Made by a program: the position numbers and the translations under genes. A stretch of DNA of 64,000 bases from Pseudofrankia saprophytica (GTDB lineage Bacteria > Actinomycetota > Actinomycetes > Frankiales > Frankiaceae). Below, piece after piece: positions 23,669 to 32,655 of the stretch. How positions within the stretch are numbered: position 1 is the first letter of the stretch; the number at the start of each line of letters is the position of its first letter. Below the pieces are notes generated by a model. It ran no database searches, was not told the DNA's origin, and was given only the letters and a program-made list of their open reading frames with translations. Location of the stretch: the NCBI RefSeq assembly GCF_000235425.2, contig NZ_KI912266.1:6041929-6105928 (forward strand), in the 5' to 3' direction.

Positions 23669-26564
23669 CGCCCATCCTTTCGTCGTCGCCAGGAAGGCCC
23701 TGACGGAAGCCGGCCCGGAATGAGGTCACCAGGTTGCGGGCCTTCTCGGGGTCCGGCCCGGCGTTCTTGGCGTTCTTGGCGCTCGCCGTCGCCGGGGCGG
23801 CCGAGCGCCGGCCGCCGCGCAGCTCCGCGGACAGGTGCTCGCCGCGGCGGCGGTGCGGCAGGTGGCCGAGCGGTGGCTCGACCAGGCCGGCCGCTCCGGC
23901 AAGACTGGTCACTCCCGCCATGGCCGGGGGCCCCGCCGGGCCGGCCGCGCCCACCGGGGTGGGCGGAGCCTGCGGGCGCGGCGCGAACGGCGGTGGGGCC
24001 GGCCTTGACGCGCCCGGTCCCGCCGGCGGCGGCATCTTCGGCGCGGACAGTCCGGCCGGCGCCGCCGGGCGCACCGGCGGCCTCGTTCCCGCCGGCGCGG
24101 CCGGCCTGGCGGGCAGGGGCGGCGCGGTCGACGCCGGTGGGGCCGACGCGGCCGACGGGACTGGCGACGGTGGCGGGGTGCGCGGCGGGGCTGGCGGGTT
24201 GTTGGGCGGGGCCGGTGGGCGCTGGGTGGATGGGCCCGGCGAGCCGACCGTGATCGGTGGCAGCTCGAGCGTGTTGCCCCAGTCCGCCCGGACCGCGTCG
24301 AACAGCGTCGGACCCGTCGTGCCGGCGCCCACCTCGTCCGCCTCGTCGGAGCCCGCCCCGTCCGGGCCAGGGCCGCCGGCGCCGTTCGGGATGCCCTCGC
24401 CGGATCCGAGGTGGTCGCCGCGGCGCGGCGGTGGGTGGAAGAAGCTCTCGCGCACGCTGAGGACCTGTGACGGGTCCGCGTCGTAGCCGACGTCGAGACC
24501 GTCGAGGTACGCCCCGTCGTCCGCGAGGTCGTCGCCGTTCGCCGCGGCCCCCGTGGTGGCCAGACCGCCGGTGTTCACCGCGAACGGGTTCTCGTAGCCC
24601 ACCCCGACGGCGTCGAGGCGCTCCAGGGCGGAGATCCGGTCGAGCGCCGCGCGCAGCGGGTCGTCGACGACGGGTGGCACCGCGGTGCTGTCGTCGACGA
24701 GCACCTCGGAGGGCAGCAGCACTACCGCGGTGACGCCGCCGTAGGCGCTGCGGGTCAGCTGCACGTCGATCGCGTGCCGGGCCGCCAGGTTCGCGACGAC
24801 CCACAGGCCGAGCTTGTCGCCCTGCTGCTCCGGGTTGAACGGCGGCGGGTCGGCGAGGCGGGCGTTGAGCTCGGTCATCGTGTTCGTCGGGATCCCGATG
24901 CCACGGTCGGAGATCTCGACCGCGATGCCGGTGCCGACCGGGCTCCCGGACACCGTGACCACGGTGTTCTCCGGCGACATCTGGGTGGCGTTCTCCACCA
25001 GCTCGGCGAGCAGGTGGATGACGTCGCCGACGACCGGGCCGACGATCCGGATGTCGATCGTGGTACTGACCTCGACCCGGGTGTACGCCTCCACCTCGGC
25101 GACCGCCGCGCGCAGCGCGTCGACCAGCTTCACCGGGGAGCGGAACACCCGGCTCGGCCGGCCGCCCGACAGGGCGATCTGGCCCTCGACCTCCCGGCGC
25201 ATGCGGGTCGCCAGGTGGTCGAGCCGGAACAGCCGATCGAGCATGTCCGGGTCCTGCTGGTCGCGTTCCAGGTCCGTGATCAGCTTGAGCTGGCGGTGGA
25301 TCAGCGTCTGGCTGCGCCGCGCCAGGTTGCGCATCGAGGCCGACAGCGAGTGCTGCGCCGCGACCTCCGTCGCCGACTGGACGGCCGCCGAGTACACCTC
25401 GCGCAGCGACCGGGCGACGTCGCCAATCTCGTCGGCGGGACCGCGCGTCCCGTCGTCGCGGCCGATGTCAGCGTCCACCGGCCTGCGGTCGCGGATCGCG
25501 GCGGCGACCGCGGGCAGCCGCTGCTCGGCCATGTCGATGGCGTCCTCCCGCAGCGCCCGCAGCTGCCGGGCCAACCGGCGCGCGATCATGACCGACACCG
25601 CGAGCGTCAGGATCATCACGACCCCGGCGAGCAGACCGGCCAGCCAGGCTCGGGTCCGCGCCGTCGAGACGAGCGCGCTGCTGCGGTCCGACAGGTCCTG
25701 GGTGATCTGGGCCTCGACGTTGCGCAGCTGGTCGATCTTGGCGTTGGCGGCGGCGAGCCAGTCGGTCGGCGTGACGTCGACCGGCTGCTCGCTCTGCGCC
25801 TCGCGCAGCGCGCGGTCCTGCAGGGAGGTCACCGGGCCGAGCGTCGGACCGACGGCCTGGTCGTAGAGCTGGCGCTGGCCGGCGTCGGCGTAGACGTCGA
25901 ACTGGCCGACCCAGGCGGCCTCGGCGCCGCTCGCGGCGCGGATGAGACCGAAGTTGTTGGAGTCGAGATGCTTGAGGATCACCAGGATGCTGACGTAGCC
26001 GCGCTGCTGGGCGGACTGCTCGGTGACGTTGCTGATCGCCGTCAGGGCCGCGACGGTGCGGACCACCTCGGGGTCGGTGGTGCCGACGCCGGACTGGGCA
26101 GGCGTGACGGCAAGCCAGGCGCGGACGATGCCGTTGTAGAGGTTCTGGCCGGCGTCCACGGCGTACTGGTGCGCGTCGATCTTGCGGCGTTCGGCGACCA
26201 GCTTGTCGGTCTGGGTCTCAGCGGTCGTCACGGCGGCACGCAGGCGCTCGTCGTCCGGCAGCGAGGCCGCGAACGTCTTCACGTCGCCGTACGCCCGGTC
26301 CACCTGGGGCCGGGCGGCCACCGTCTCCGCCTGCAGGACCCGGTAGCCCGAGCCGATGTAGGACAGCGACGCGTAACGCTCCTGGGACAACGCCCGGACC
26401 AGGGCGTTCACCTTGATAGTCAGCTGAGCGGCTGACTCGCTGCGGCTCGCCGCGTGCGCCGCGCCCACCTGCCCGGTCACGAGCAGCGTGGCGAGCCCAG
26501 CGAGCGCCAGCAGCGGCACGACCAGCGCGACCGCCAGCCGGTACCGAACCGGCCAGTTCTCCAT
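23652..26564 (-). CDS. cvnA: Conservon sensor kinase with nitrate/nitrite-sensing (NIT) domain (CvnA type)
   Basis: This 970-residue membrane protein has a first TM helix at about 8-32, an extracytoplasmic NIT-like helical sensor (about 45-305), a second TM helix (about 308-330) and a HAMP-like linker. The dimerisation helix carries LDHLATRMRR, and the HATPase domain has N box LVENATQMSP, G1 ISDRGIGIP and G2 LGLWVVANLAARH. A canonical phospho-accepting H box is not obvious, as in other conservon kinases. Residues beyond about 700 are a long Pro/Ala-rich disordered tail. GGGAGCGAG lies before the ATG. It is the first gene of the conservon operon and faces a repeat array likely to be regulatory. 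Confidence 0.9.
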   Translation of the reverse strand: MENWPVRYRLAVALVVPLLALAGLATLLVTGQVGAAHAASRSESAAQLTIKVNALVRALSQERYASLSYIGSGYRVLQAETVAARPQVDRAYGDVKTFAASLPDDERLRAAVTTAETQTDKLVAERRKIDAHQYAVDAGQNLYNGIVRAWLAVTPAQSGVGTTDPEVVRTVAALTAISNVTEQSAQQRGYVSILVILKHLDSNNFGLIRAASGAEAAWVGQFDVYADAGQRQLYDQAVGPTLGPVTSLQDRALREAQSEQPVDVTPTDWLAAANAKIDQLRNVEAQITQDLSDRSSALVSTARTRAWLAGLLAGVVMILTLAVSVMIARRLARQLRALREDAIDMAEQRLPAVAAAIRDRRPVDADIGRDDGTRGPADEIGDVARSLREVYSAAVQSATEVAAQHSLSASMRNLARRSQTLIHRQLKLITDLERDQQDPDMLDRLFRLDHLATRMRREVEGQIALSGGRPSRVFRSPVKLVDALRAAVAEVEAYTRVEVSTTIDIRIVGPVVGDVIHLLAELVENATQMSPENTVVTVSGSPVGTGIAVEISDRGIGIPTNTMTELNARLADPPPFNPEQQGDKLGLWVVANLAARHAIDVQLTRSAYGGVTAVVLLPSEVLVDDSTAVPPVVDDPLRAALDRISALERLDAVGVGYENPFAVNTGGLATTGAAANGDDLADDGAYLDGLDVGYDADPSQVLSVRESFFHPPPRRGDHLGSGEGIPNGAGGPGPDGAGSDEADEVGAGTTGPTLFDAVRADWGNTLELPPITVGSPGPSTQRPPAPPNNPPAPPRTPPPSPVPSAASAPPASTAPPLPARPAAPAGTRPPVRPAAPAGLSAPKMPPPAGPGASRPAPPPFAPRPQAPPTPVGAAGPAGPPAMAGVTSLAGAAGLVEPPLGHLPHRRRGEHLSAELRGGRRSAAPATASAKNAKNAGPDPEKARNLVTSFRAGFRQGLPGDDERMGDASHR

Positions 26565-27198
26565 CTCGCTCCCATCGGCGGATGCGGCACGACGACATTG
26601 GGGACCCGGGTCAGTGGGTGAAGAACAGGGTCAGGATGTGAGACGTGATCGGAGTAGCGGGGCCCAGAGGGGTGGGATCGGAATTCGACGGGGTGGGCAT
26701 TGCGGGCGGGTGGGTCAGGGCCGCCGGAGCCGCGCCGGCACAGGAGGGGGGTGCACCGACGGCACCGACAGGAACGGAGGGGGTCGTGGCTGCGGCGAGG
26801 CGGCACCCCTTTGTCGCCATTGATTGCGGGTGCCGTCCCGAGCTCCGGCGGCGTTGCAAAAGCTAGCCCGCCCCGGACGGCGCCGATAGGTGAGCCAACG
26901 GTCCTATGTGGGACATGCGTCCTATAGGGGTCAGCTGGCACGGTCCTATGTGGGACACGCGTCCTATAGGGGTCAGCGAGGACCGTCCTATGTGGGACAC
27001 GCGTCCTATTGGGGTCATTGAAGCCCCCTCACCTGGATAGTCCGTACTCGTGTCTTGGTGTAGCCTGCCCCGCACAGCCCTTCGACCAGGCGTAGCGGGG
27101 CAGCCACGCCGGTCGTGGACCGGCCGAAACAGTCCTCCCGCGTCCCGCCCCGCCCCACCTCGAACCCGTGCCGTGCCACCTACGGAGGGAGACGCCTG
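26565..27198. other. Divergent interval between conservon and LuxR-type regulator
   Basis: 634 bp without a supported gene. The part next to the kinase (26565-26900) shows nothing clear. The middle holds three 42-bp repeats. The segment 27020-27180, ahead of the regulator, must contain its promoter, but no confident -35/-10 pair was identified. Confidence 0.5.
26901..27019. repeat. Three 42-bp direct repeats with six GTCCTAT heptamers
   Basis: GTCCTAT occurs at 26901, 26919, 26943, 26961, 26985 and 27003, alternating 18 and 24 bp apart, so the full unit is 42 bp (about four helical turns). Each unit also has GTGGGACAYGC between the two heptamers and GGGGTCA after the second. The even spacing between divergent genes suggests a cooperative regulator array, possibly for the LuxR-type protein encoded next door. 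The units are too short and too uniform, with no distinct spacers, to be a CRISPR array. Confidence 0.85.
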
Positions 27199-28212
27199 GT
27201 GCTGCTGGAGAAGCTGTTCGGTCTCGACGAGTTCGGCGTCGCCGTCTACCGGGCGGCCGCCGGGCACCGCTACTCCGACATCGAGTCGCTGGCCGAATGG
27301 GTCGGCCGGCCGGTGGCACAGGTCCAGGCCGAGGTGCACCGGCAGACGCAGCGCGGCCTGCTGCGCCTCGTCGGCGACACGTGGGAGGCCCAGGACCCGG
27401 CGCTGGTGCTCGAGGCGGAGCACGCGGCCGAACGCGTCGAGCTGGAGGCCACCCGCTCGGTCATGGTCGAACAGCGCGCGGCGCTATACCGAAGCGGGCT
27501 GTTCGCGGACTACCTGGCCGGCCGGCGCCGCCCAGGCCCCCACGACCGGGTCGTCACGATCCTCGATCACCACCAGATCCTGCTGAAGATCGCCGAGCTG
27601 GTCGAGAACGCCGAGTCCCAGGTGCACTTCCTGCTCGGCGGGCCAAGCCCGGCCGGCCCGGGGCAGGTCCAGTACATCCAGGACCTGGTGTGGGGGATGG
27701 CGCGCGCGGTGGAGCGTGGGGTACGGGTCGCCTCCGTGTGGGCGCCCGAGTACGTCGCGGCCGCCCGCGCGGCCAGCGGGACGCGGCGGCTGCCTCCGCT
27801 GGGCTGGGTCCGACAGAGCACCCAGGTGCCGATGCGGGCCGTCGTGGCCGACGCCCGCGCGGCCATCCTGCCGGTCGACCCGGACAACCTGGACCGGGGG
27901 GCGCTCGTCGTCGAGGCCCCCAGCCTGCTCGCCATCCTCGCCGACATGATCGAACGCATTCACCGCGACGCGCAGCCGTTGGCGGCGCCCCCGCCCGCCG
28001 CGGACCCCGCCGTGCAGCGCCGCCAGAACGCGGTGCTCGCGCTGCTGGCGCAGGGCCACACCGACCACGTGATCGCCACCCAGCTGGGCGTCACCATCCG
28101 GACCGTCCGCCGGGACGTCGCCGACCTCTACGAGGCGCACAACGTGACCAGCCGCTTCGAGCTCGGCGCCGTTACGGCCAGCCTCGGCCTCCTCCCGCCC
28201 ATCGAGGTTTGA
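27199..28212 (+). CDS. LuxR-type HTH transcriptional regulator with TrmB-like N-terminus
   Basis: The 337-residue protein begins (GTG 27199, with GGAGGGAG upstream) with a winged-helix-like segment: LEKLFGLDEFGVAVYRAAAG, HRYSDIESLAEWVG and VQAEVHRQTQRGLL. A phospholipase D-like ligand-binding middle domain with LLKIAELVENAESQVHFLLGG follows, and it ends with a LuxR/GerE-type HTH (NAVLALLAQGHTDHVIATQL, GVTIRTVRRDVADLYE). This layout is common in actinomycete regulators related to the TrmB/LuxR group. It is divergent from the conservon kinase across the repeat array, so it may regulate that operon, itself, or both. There is no receiver domain, so the signal is probably a small ligand. Confidence 0.85.
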   Translation: MLLEKLFGLDEFGVAVYRAAAGHRYSDIESLAEWVGRPVAQVQAEVHRQTQRGLLRLVGDTWEAQDPALVLEAEHAAERVELEATRSVMVEQRAALYRSGLFADYLAGRRRPGPHDRVVTILDHHQILLKIAELVENAESQVHFLLGGPSPAGPGQVQYIQDLVWGMARAVERGVRVASVWAPEYVAAARAASGTRRLPPLGWVRQSTQVPMRAVVADARAAILPVDPDNLDRGALVVEAPSLLAILADMIERIHRDAQPLAAPPPAADPAVQRRQNAVLALLAQGHTDHVIATQLGVTIRTVRRDVADLYEAHNVTSRFELGAVTASLGLLPPIEV

Positions 28213-28494
28213 GCGCTCCCGCGGCCGGGAGCTCCGCGCCCCAGACCTCCCAGCAGACCTCCAGATCGCTTCGCGATCCGGCAGGAACCCCGGCTTCGTG
28301 ATCCGGCAGGACCCTGCTCCCCACGTGGTTCCGGGCACTGGCATATGACGGTGGTTCGGCTGAGTCCGGGCTGACGAGGTGGCTAGGTTGGCACAGCGCT
28401 GATGCGCCGTCACTGGTGGTCGCTGAGTTGCATGAAGGGATTGCCGGTGTGCGTCTACGCCCTTGTCGCCGGCCGCCTGTCGGTGGCGGGACCG

Positions 28495-29400
28495 TTAGGT
28501 AGGGCGGCCGGCGACGGTGGCGGCGTGGCGGCGGAAGCTGGCGAGGGCGCGGCGGACGACGAGACGTTCCGCGCGGTCGGGGCGTAGCAGCGCGATCAGG
28601 TAGCGGGCGGTCTCGATGCCGGCGATCTCGCGCAAGGTGATCGCGCCGCCGGTCGGTGTGGTGTAGCGCGGCAGGACGGCGACCCGGTCGCCGCGGGCGA
28701 CAAGGGCCTCGACCAGCCGGTTGTCGCGCAGCCGCTGGACGACGGACACGCCTCGCCCGGTCACCTCCTCGACGGCCAGCCGGACGGTGTCGAACGGGTA
28801 GCCGACCGGAACGCCGTACCACTCGACCTCGACGAGGTCGTCGGCCGCCACCTGCTCCAGGCGGGCCAACGGATGACCGACGCGCATCGCGATGTCGAGC
28901 GGTTCACGGGCAAGCGGCACGGTGACGAGGCCGTCGGCGCCCGGCGGCGGCCCCTTCCCGAGGCTGTGACCGATGACGATGTCGTAGTCGGTCACCAGCG
29001 CGGCGTACTCGTGCTCGGCGAGGTCCACGTCGTCGCATTCCAGCCGGACCGCCGTCGTCTCAAGCTCGGCCAGCACGTCCGGGAGCAGGAACGTCGCGGC
29101 GCTCGGAAGGGCGGCCACCCGTACGACGCCGGCGGGCTCACCGCGAAACTCGTCGAACCGCGCCTGCACCTCGGCCAGTACCCGGGCGACGTCGCGGCCG
29201 GCGTCGGCCAGCAGCCGGCCGGCCTCGGTGAGCCGGATCCCCCGGCCGTGCGGCTCGACGAGCCGGACGCCGAACTCGCGCTGAGCGGTGCGCAACTGCT
29301 GGGAGACGGCGGACGGGGTGCGATGGGTGGCCGCGGCGACCGCGGTGACGCTGCCGCGCGCGGCGAGCTCGCACAGCAGGTCCAGATGGCGGACGTCCAC
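28495..29400 (-). CDS. LysR-family transcriptional regulator
   Basis: This 301-residue LysR-type regulator starts at GTG 29400. The N-terminal winged HTH (about 1-60: LDLLCELAARGSVTAVAAAT, HRTPSAVSQQLRTAQREFG) is followed by the linker helix and a periplasmic-binding-protein-like effector domain from about residue 90 (VVRVAALPSAATFLLPDVLAEL onwards). LysR proteins usually activate a divergent target gene and repress themselves. The divergent gene is an EamA transporter, and a short perfect dyad lies between them. Confidence 0.93.
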   Translation of the reverse strand: MDVRHLDLLCELAARGSVTAVAAATHRTPSAVSQQLRTAQREFGVRLVEPHGRGIRLTEAGRLLADAGRDVARVLAEVQARFDEFRGEPAGVVRVAALPSAATFLLPDVLAELETTAVRLECDDVDLAEHEYAALVTDYDIVIGHSLGKGPPPGADGLVTVPLAREPLDIAMRVGHPLARLEQVAADDLVEVEWYGVPVGYPFDTVRLAVEEVTGRGVSVVQRLRDNRLVEALVARGDRVAVLPRYTTPTGGAITLREIAGIETARYLIALLRPDRAERLVVRRALASFRRHAATVAGRPT

Positions 29401-29419
29401 GCCGCCAGACTACCGACCT

Positions 29420-29434
29420 TGTAGGAGACCTACA
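29420..29434. promoter_or_regulatory. Probable LysR operator
   Basis: TGTAGG-AGA-CCTACA is a perfect dyad 20 bp upstream of the regulator start and 59 bp from the transporter start. It contains the T-N11-A spacing expected for LysR-type binding sites. A second AT-rich dyad (ATACGTAT) follows at about 29440. Confidence 0.6.
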
Positions 29435-29492
29435 GGTATATACGTATTAGTTTCACTTGTTCTTACAGCTCGTTGTCCGCGACAGTCGCGGT

Positions 29493-30530
29493 ATGCCGCC
29501 CCGTCACCGCCTCCTCGCCCTGATCGTCGCGGTCGCCTGGGGCCTGAACTTCCTCGCCATCGACGCGTCGCTCGAACACTTCCCGCCGTTCCTGCTGGCC
29601 GCGGCGCGGTTCGCCATCATCGCGGTACCGACGCTGCTACTGGTGCCCCGTCCGCGGGTGCCGGCGCGGTGGCTGTTCGGCTATGGCCTCGGCTTCGGGA
29701 CGTTGCAGTTCCTGTTCCTGTACTGGGCGATGCACGCGGGGATCCAGCCAGGGCTTGCCTCCCTGGTGCTTCAGTCATCGGCGCCGTTCACGGTGCTGCT
29801 GGGGGTGTCGCTGTTCGGCGACAGGGTTACGCCGCGGCGGCTCGCGGGCCTGGCGGTCGCGGTGCTCGGGCTCGCGGTCGTCGGCTGGGAACGGTCACAC
29901 ACGGCGGCGATCGGGCCGTTCCTGCTGGTGCTGGCCGGCGGATTCGGCTGGGCGATCGGAAACATCTGCAACGCCCGGGCGAAGGCATCCAACCCGTTCC
30001 ACCTGACCCTCTGGATGTCGGTGGTGCCGCCGATCCCGATGTTCGGCCTCTCGCTGCTGGTGGAGGGCCCGCACCGGATCGGCGCCGCGTTCTCCACGAC
30101 GGGGCACCTGCTCGGAGCGCTGGTCGGGCTCGCCTACACCGTGCTGATCGGCACCCTGCTTGGTTCGGGTCTCTGGAGCTGGCTGATGGCGCGGCATCCC
30201 GCCGGGCTCGTCGCACCGTTCTCCATGCTCGTCCCCGTCGTCGGCCTGTCGACCTCGGCCCTTGTTCTCGGCGAGCACGTCACCGCGCTCGAGATCGCCG
30301 GCGCCGCACTGGTCGTCGGCGGCGTCCTGTCTGGCTCGACGACCCGAACCGTGCCGATCCCCCTCCGCTGGCGTCGGCGACGCCAGGAACGACGTCAGGA
30401 ACACCGCGGCCCGACCACGCCGACCGCCCCGACCGCTTCGACTGGCCCGACCTCGCCGGCTGGCCCGACCGTCTCGGCTGGCCCGGCCATGGCCGCGACG
30501 GTCGCCACGGGCCGGCAAAACAGGCTGTGA
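29493..30530 (+). CDS. EamA/DMT-superfamily transporter
   Basis: This 345-residue protein has ten predicted membrane helices arranged as two EamA repeats, starting LLALIVAVAWGLNFLAIDAS and with LEHFPPFLLAAARFAIIAVP typical of repeat one. The second repeat ends VVGLSTSALVLGEHVTALEIAGAALVVGGV. The last 60 residues are hydrophilic and Thr/Pro-rich. DMT proteins export or exchange amino acids and related metabolites. The gene faces a LysR regulator, a common amino-acid-efflux arrangement. ATG 29493 has only a weak ribosome binding site. Confidence 0.9.
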   Translation: MPPRHRLLALIVAVAWGLNFLAIDASLEHFPPFLLAAARFAIIAVPTLLLVPRPRVPARWLFGYGLGFGTLQFLFLYWAMHAGIQPGLASLVLQSSAPFTVLLGVSLFGDRVTPRRLAGLAVAVLGLAVVGWERSHTAAIGPFLLVLAGGFGWAIGNICNARAKASNPFHLTLWMSVVPPIPMFGLSLLVEGPHRIGAAFSTTGHLLGALVGLAYTVLIGTLLGSGLWSWLMARHPAGLVAPFSMLVPVVGLSTSALVLGEHVTALEIAGAALVVGGVLSGSTTRTVPIPLRWRRRRQERRQEHRGPTTPTAPTASTGPTSPAGPTVSAGPAMAATVATGRQNRL

Positions 30531-30957
30531 CCACCGAGGCGACCGGGACCTACGCCCGTAGCCGCCTCTTCGGACCGCCCACCCGCAGGGAAATGCTGGT
30601 CAGCCCGCGCCCGAGGAGCTCGCCAAAGACCGAACCGTGGTGCGTCGCCACGCCTATCGGCACGCTGAACCAACACGCTTCACAGCAACGCCATCTATGT
30701 GTGTTGGATCAGCGGGTGTATAGGCACGCCTGCCTGCCACACATCGCCGTCCGGGCAGAGGCCGAGCTGGCGGACACCCGCCGCGGGCTCGGCGATCCAC
30801 ACCGGCCCGCCCCCGATCACCCGCCAGCGGCCACCTCAGCCGTATGCACACAACTACTTGGCGTATCAGTCCAGCGAGCCACCGGAAGGCGGACGCGTCG
30901 CGGCGCGCGCCCCTGATCGTGGCGTCCGGCAGGGCGAAGCCCGCCGGGGCGAAGGCG
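30531..30957. other. Intergenic, convergent gene ends
   Basis: 427 bp between the transporter and RNA methyltransferase stops. It contains the 74-bp palindromic element at 30652-30725. Nothing else was recognised; frames crossing it are compositional. Confidence 0.5.
30652..30725 (+). repeat. 74-bp palindromic dispersed element, copy A
   Basis: Outer arms GCCTAT (30652-30657) and ATAGGC (30720-30725) and inner arms CCAACAC and GTGTTGG flank a 24-nt centre. The copy at 51863-51936 has the same total length and arm positions and, read on the opposite strand, a closely similar core (CAACGCCATCTATG here, CACTGCTATCGATG there). Both copies are intergenic. It could be a REP/MITE-like element or a structured RNA. 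No transposase is nearby. Confidence 0.65.
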
Positions 30958-31476
30958 TCAAAGGAGGCCCGCGAGGCGGTAGAGGACGAGCGAGCCGGCA
31001 ACGGCGACGTTCAGCGAATGTCCGGTGCCCACCATGGGGATCTCGACGACCGTGTCCAGCAGGGGCATGGCGCCGTCGGGAATTCCGGTGCCCTCGTGGC
31101 CGAGCACCATCACGGTGCGGCCGCCCGCCGCCGGCAGGTCGCCGAGGCGGATCGAGCCCTCCGCGAGCTCCACTCCGACGATCGCCGCTCCGGCGGCGCG
31201 CTGGGCGGCGAGCCAGTCGAGCGGATCAGCCACGCGGTGCACGCATGACCGGTGGCGCAGGGTGTTTCCCTTGGCGAGCGCCTCGGAGATCCAGGACGGC
31301 CGGCGCGGCACGGCGAGACAGGCCCCGACAGCGTCGCAGGTGCGCAGCAGCGTGCCCAGATTGACGCCATGCTTTGGCCACAACGGCGCGGCCACCAGGT
31401 GGTTCCAGCAGTGATGCGGCCGCTGGCGGCGAAGCCGGCGCAGCTCGGCCGGCGTACGCACGGATGCGCCGCTCAT
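30958..31476 (-). CDS. TrmH/SpoU-family RNA methyltransferase
   Basis: This 172-residue SPOUT-class methyltransferase has motif 1 with VNLGTLLRTCDAVGA, motif 2 TVMVLGHEGTGIP and motif 3 VEIPMVGTGHSLNVAVAGSL. The last forms the trefoil knot that binds S-adenosylmethionine. Such enzymes 2'-O-methylate ribose in tRNA or rRNA. The short N-terminus (about 25 residues) without an L30e-like RNA-binding domain is typical of TrmL/TrmH-small types, so a tRNA wobble-region target is plausible but not proven. It stands alone, with a divergent Clp-N gene upstream. Confidence 0.9.
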   Translation of the reverse strand: MSGASVRTPAELRRLRRQRPHHCWNHLVAAPLWPKHGVNLGTLLRTCDAVGACLAVPRRPSWISEALAKGNTLRHRSCVHRVADPLDWLAAQRAAGAAIVGVELAEGSIRLGDLPAAGGRTVMVLGHEGTGIPDGAMPLLDTVVEIPMVGTGHSLNVAVAGSLVLYRLAGLL

Positions 31477-31739
31477 GGGGCGATGCGGAGCACAGCCCCC
31501 TTGTCTACGGGTGACGTCATGCGATCAACGGTATCGCGCGGGCGGTCCACCAGCACCGCCAGACCGCCGTCGGACCCGCCCTCGAACGACTCGGCTGGGC
31601 CACATCTCGACACCGTCTGAGGCGGGGCATTTCAGCCTTACCGCCCACACGGGGCCCCGCCGTCCAGGAGAATGGAATAACAACAGATGATCAATTGCCA
31701 TGGGGCGGTCGGGGGGACGCCGCACCGGGGAGCTCACCG

Positions 31740-32381
31740 ATGCATGACATGTTCAATGACCCTGCCCGCCGTCTGCTCATTGTCGCCCAGGAGGAGGCCC
31801 TCGGCTTTGGCCACGACCAGATCGGCACCGAGCACCTGCTGCTCGCCCTGCTCAACCGGCGCGCCGGCGCCGGAACCCAGGTGCTGGCTTCCCTCGGCGT
31901 CACCCTGGAACGCGCCCGCTCCGAGGTCGAGGCCATCGTCGGCCGCGGCCTGACGAGGCCGGCCGCCGTGCGCGGGAAGGCTCGCCGCGACCGCCGCCTG
32001 TCCTTCACCCAGCGGGCCGAATGGATCCTGGAACGCGCGCGGCTCGAGGCGAAGGCGGCCGAGCATTCCTACGTCGGCCCGGAGCACATCCTGCTCAGCC
32101 TGCTGCGCGAGGACGGCGGCGAGGGCGCCAAGATCCTCGACCGGCTGCGGCTCAACCGGGACGAGGCACGCCGGCGGACGCTGGTCGCGCTGCGCGTCCT
32201 GCCCTATCCGGGCCCAACTCTGCTGGACTCGGTCTCTGGCGACCTCGACGCCCAGATAGCGGCCCTGCGTGAGGCGAAGGACGAGGCCCTGGACAACCGC
32301 GACTTCGCCCTGGCGGTCGAGGTCCGCCAGAACGAGCGGACCCTCCTGGCCCAGCGCGCGAGCGTCGCCGCCCCGTCCTAG
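31740..32381 (+). CDS. Clp N-domain protein with C-terminal UVR-like segment
   Basis: The 213-residue protein has two Clp-N repeats (about 3-70, with EEALGFGHDQIGTEHLLLALL, and about 85-150, with RLEAKAAEHSYVGPEHILLSLL), identical in layout to the N-terminal domain of ClpC. A UVR-like helix pair follows (DAQIAALREAKDEALDNRDF, ALAVEVRQNERTLL). There is no AAA+ ATPase domain. Such stand-alone N-domain proteins may act as adaptors or decoys of the Clp protease. ATG 31740 is preceded by GGGGAGC. A second, different Clp-N protein lies at 59969-60769. Confidence 0.88.
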   Translation: MHDMFNDPARRLLIVAQEEALGFGHDQIGTEHLLLALLNRRAGAGTQVLASLGVTLERARSEVEAIVGRGLTRPAAVRGKARRDRRLSFTQRAEWILERARLEAKAAEHSYVGPEHILLSLLREDGGEGAKILDRLRLNRDEARRRTLVALRVLPYPGPTLLDSVSGDLDAQIAALREAKDEALDNRDFALAVEVRQNERTLLAQRASVAAPS

Positions 32382-32390
32382 AGGTGCCGC

Positions 32391-32422
32391 CCCGTCCTGG
32401 AAGACAGCCCGTCCAGGACGGG
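32391..32422 (+). terminator. Terminator-like hairpin after the Clp-N/UVR gene
   Basis: CCCGTCCTGG (32391-32400) pairs with CCAGGACGGG (32413-32422) around a 12-nt loop, 9 bp after the stop codon. There is no U-tract. Confidence 0.5.
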
Positions 32423-32655
32423 CCTGACCACCAGCGGCGGGGCCCGGCGCCGTGCACACGCAGCGCCGCTGACGCCCGGTGCCACCGGAGGCTCTGTGGG
32501 TGCCGCCGAGGCTCGGAGTCCCGGCCACAACGGTCGGTCAGCGGCGCCGGTCAACCTCCTCGATGGTTCTGGTGTAGTTTGGCCGCCAGCCGGCCCGGGT
32601 GTGCATGGTTCCCCCCGTACCGCGCATACCCGGGCCGCGTCCGTTCGACGATTTC

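Noticed and set aside
24774..26435. 553-codon plus-strand frame
   Set aside because: Antisense shadow of the conservon sensor kinase; composition-driven.
26901..27019. Possible CRISPR array
   Set aside because: Only three units with direct 42-bp periodicity and no variable spacers; no cas genes nearby. Better read as regulator sites.
30652..30725. tRNA gene (length 74 would fit)
   Set aside because: The symmetric two-tier palindrome does not fold into a cloverleaf, and no T-loop GTTCRANNC-type box is present.
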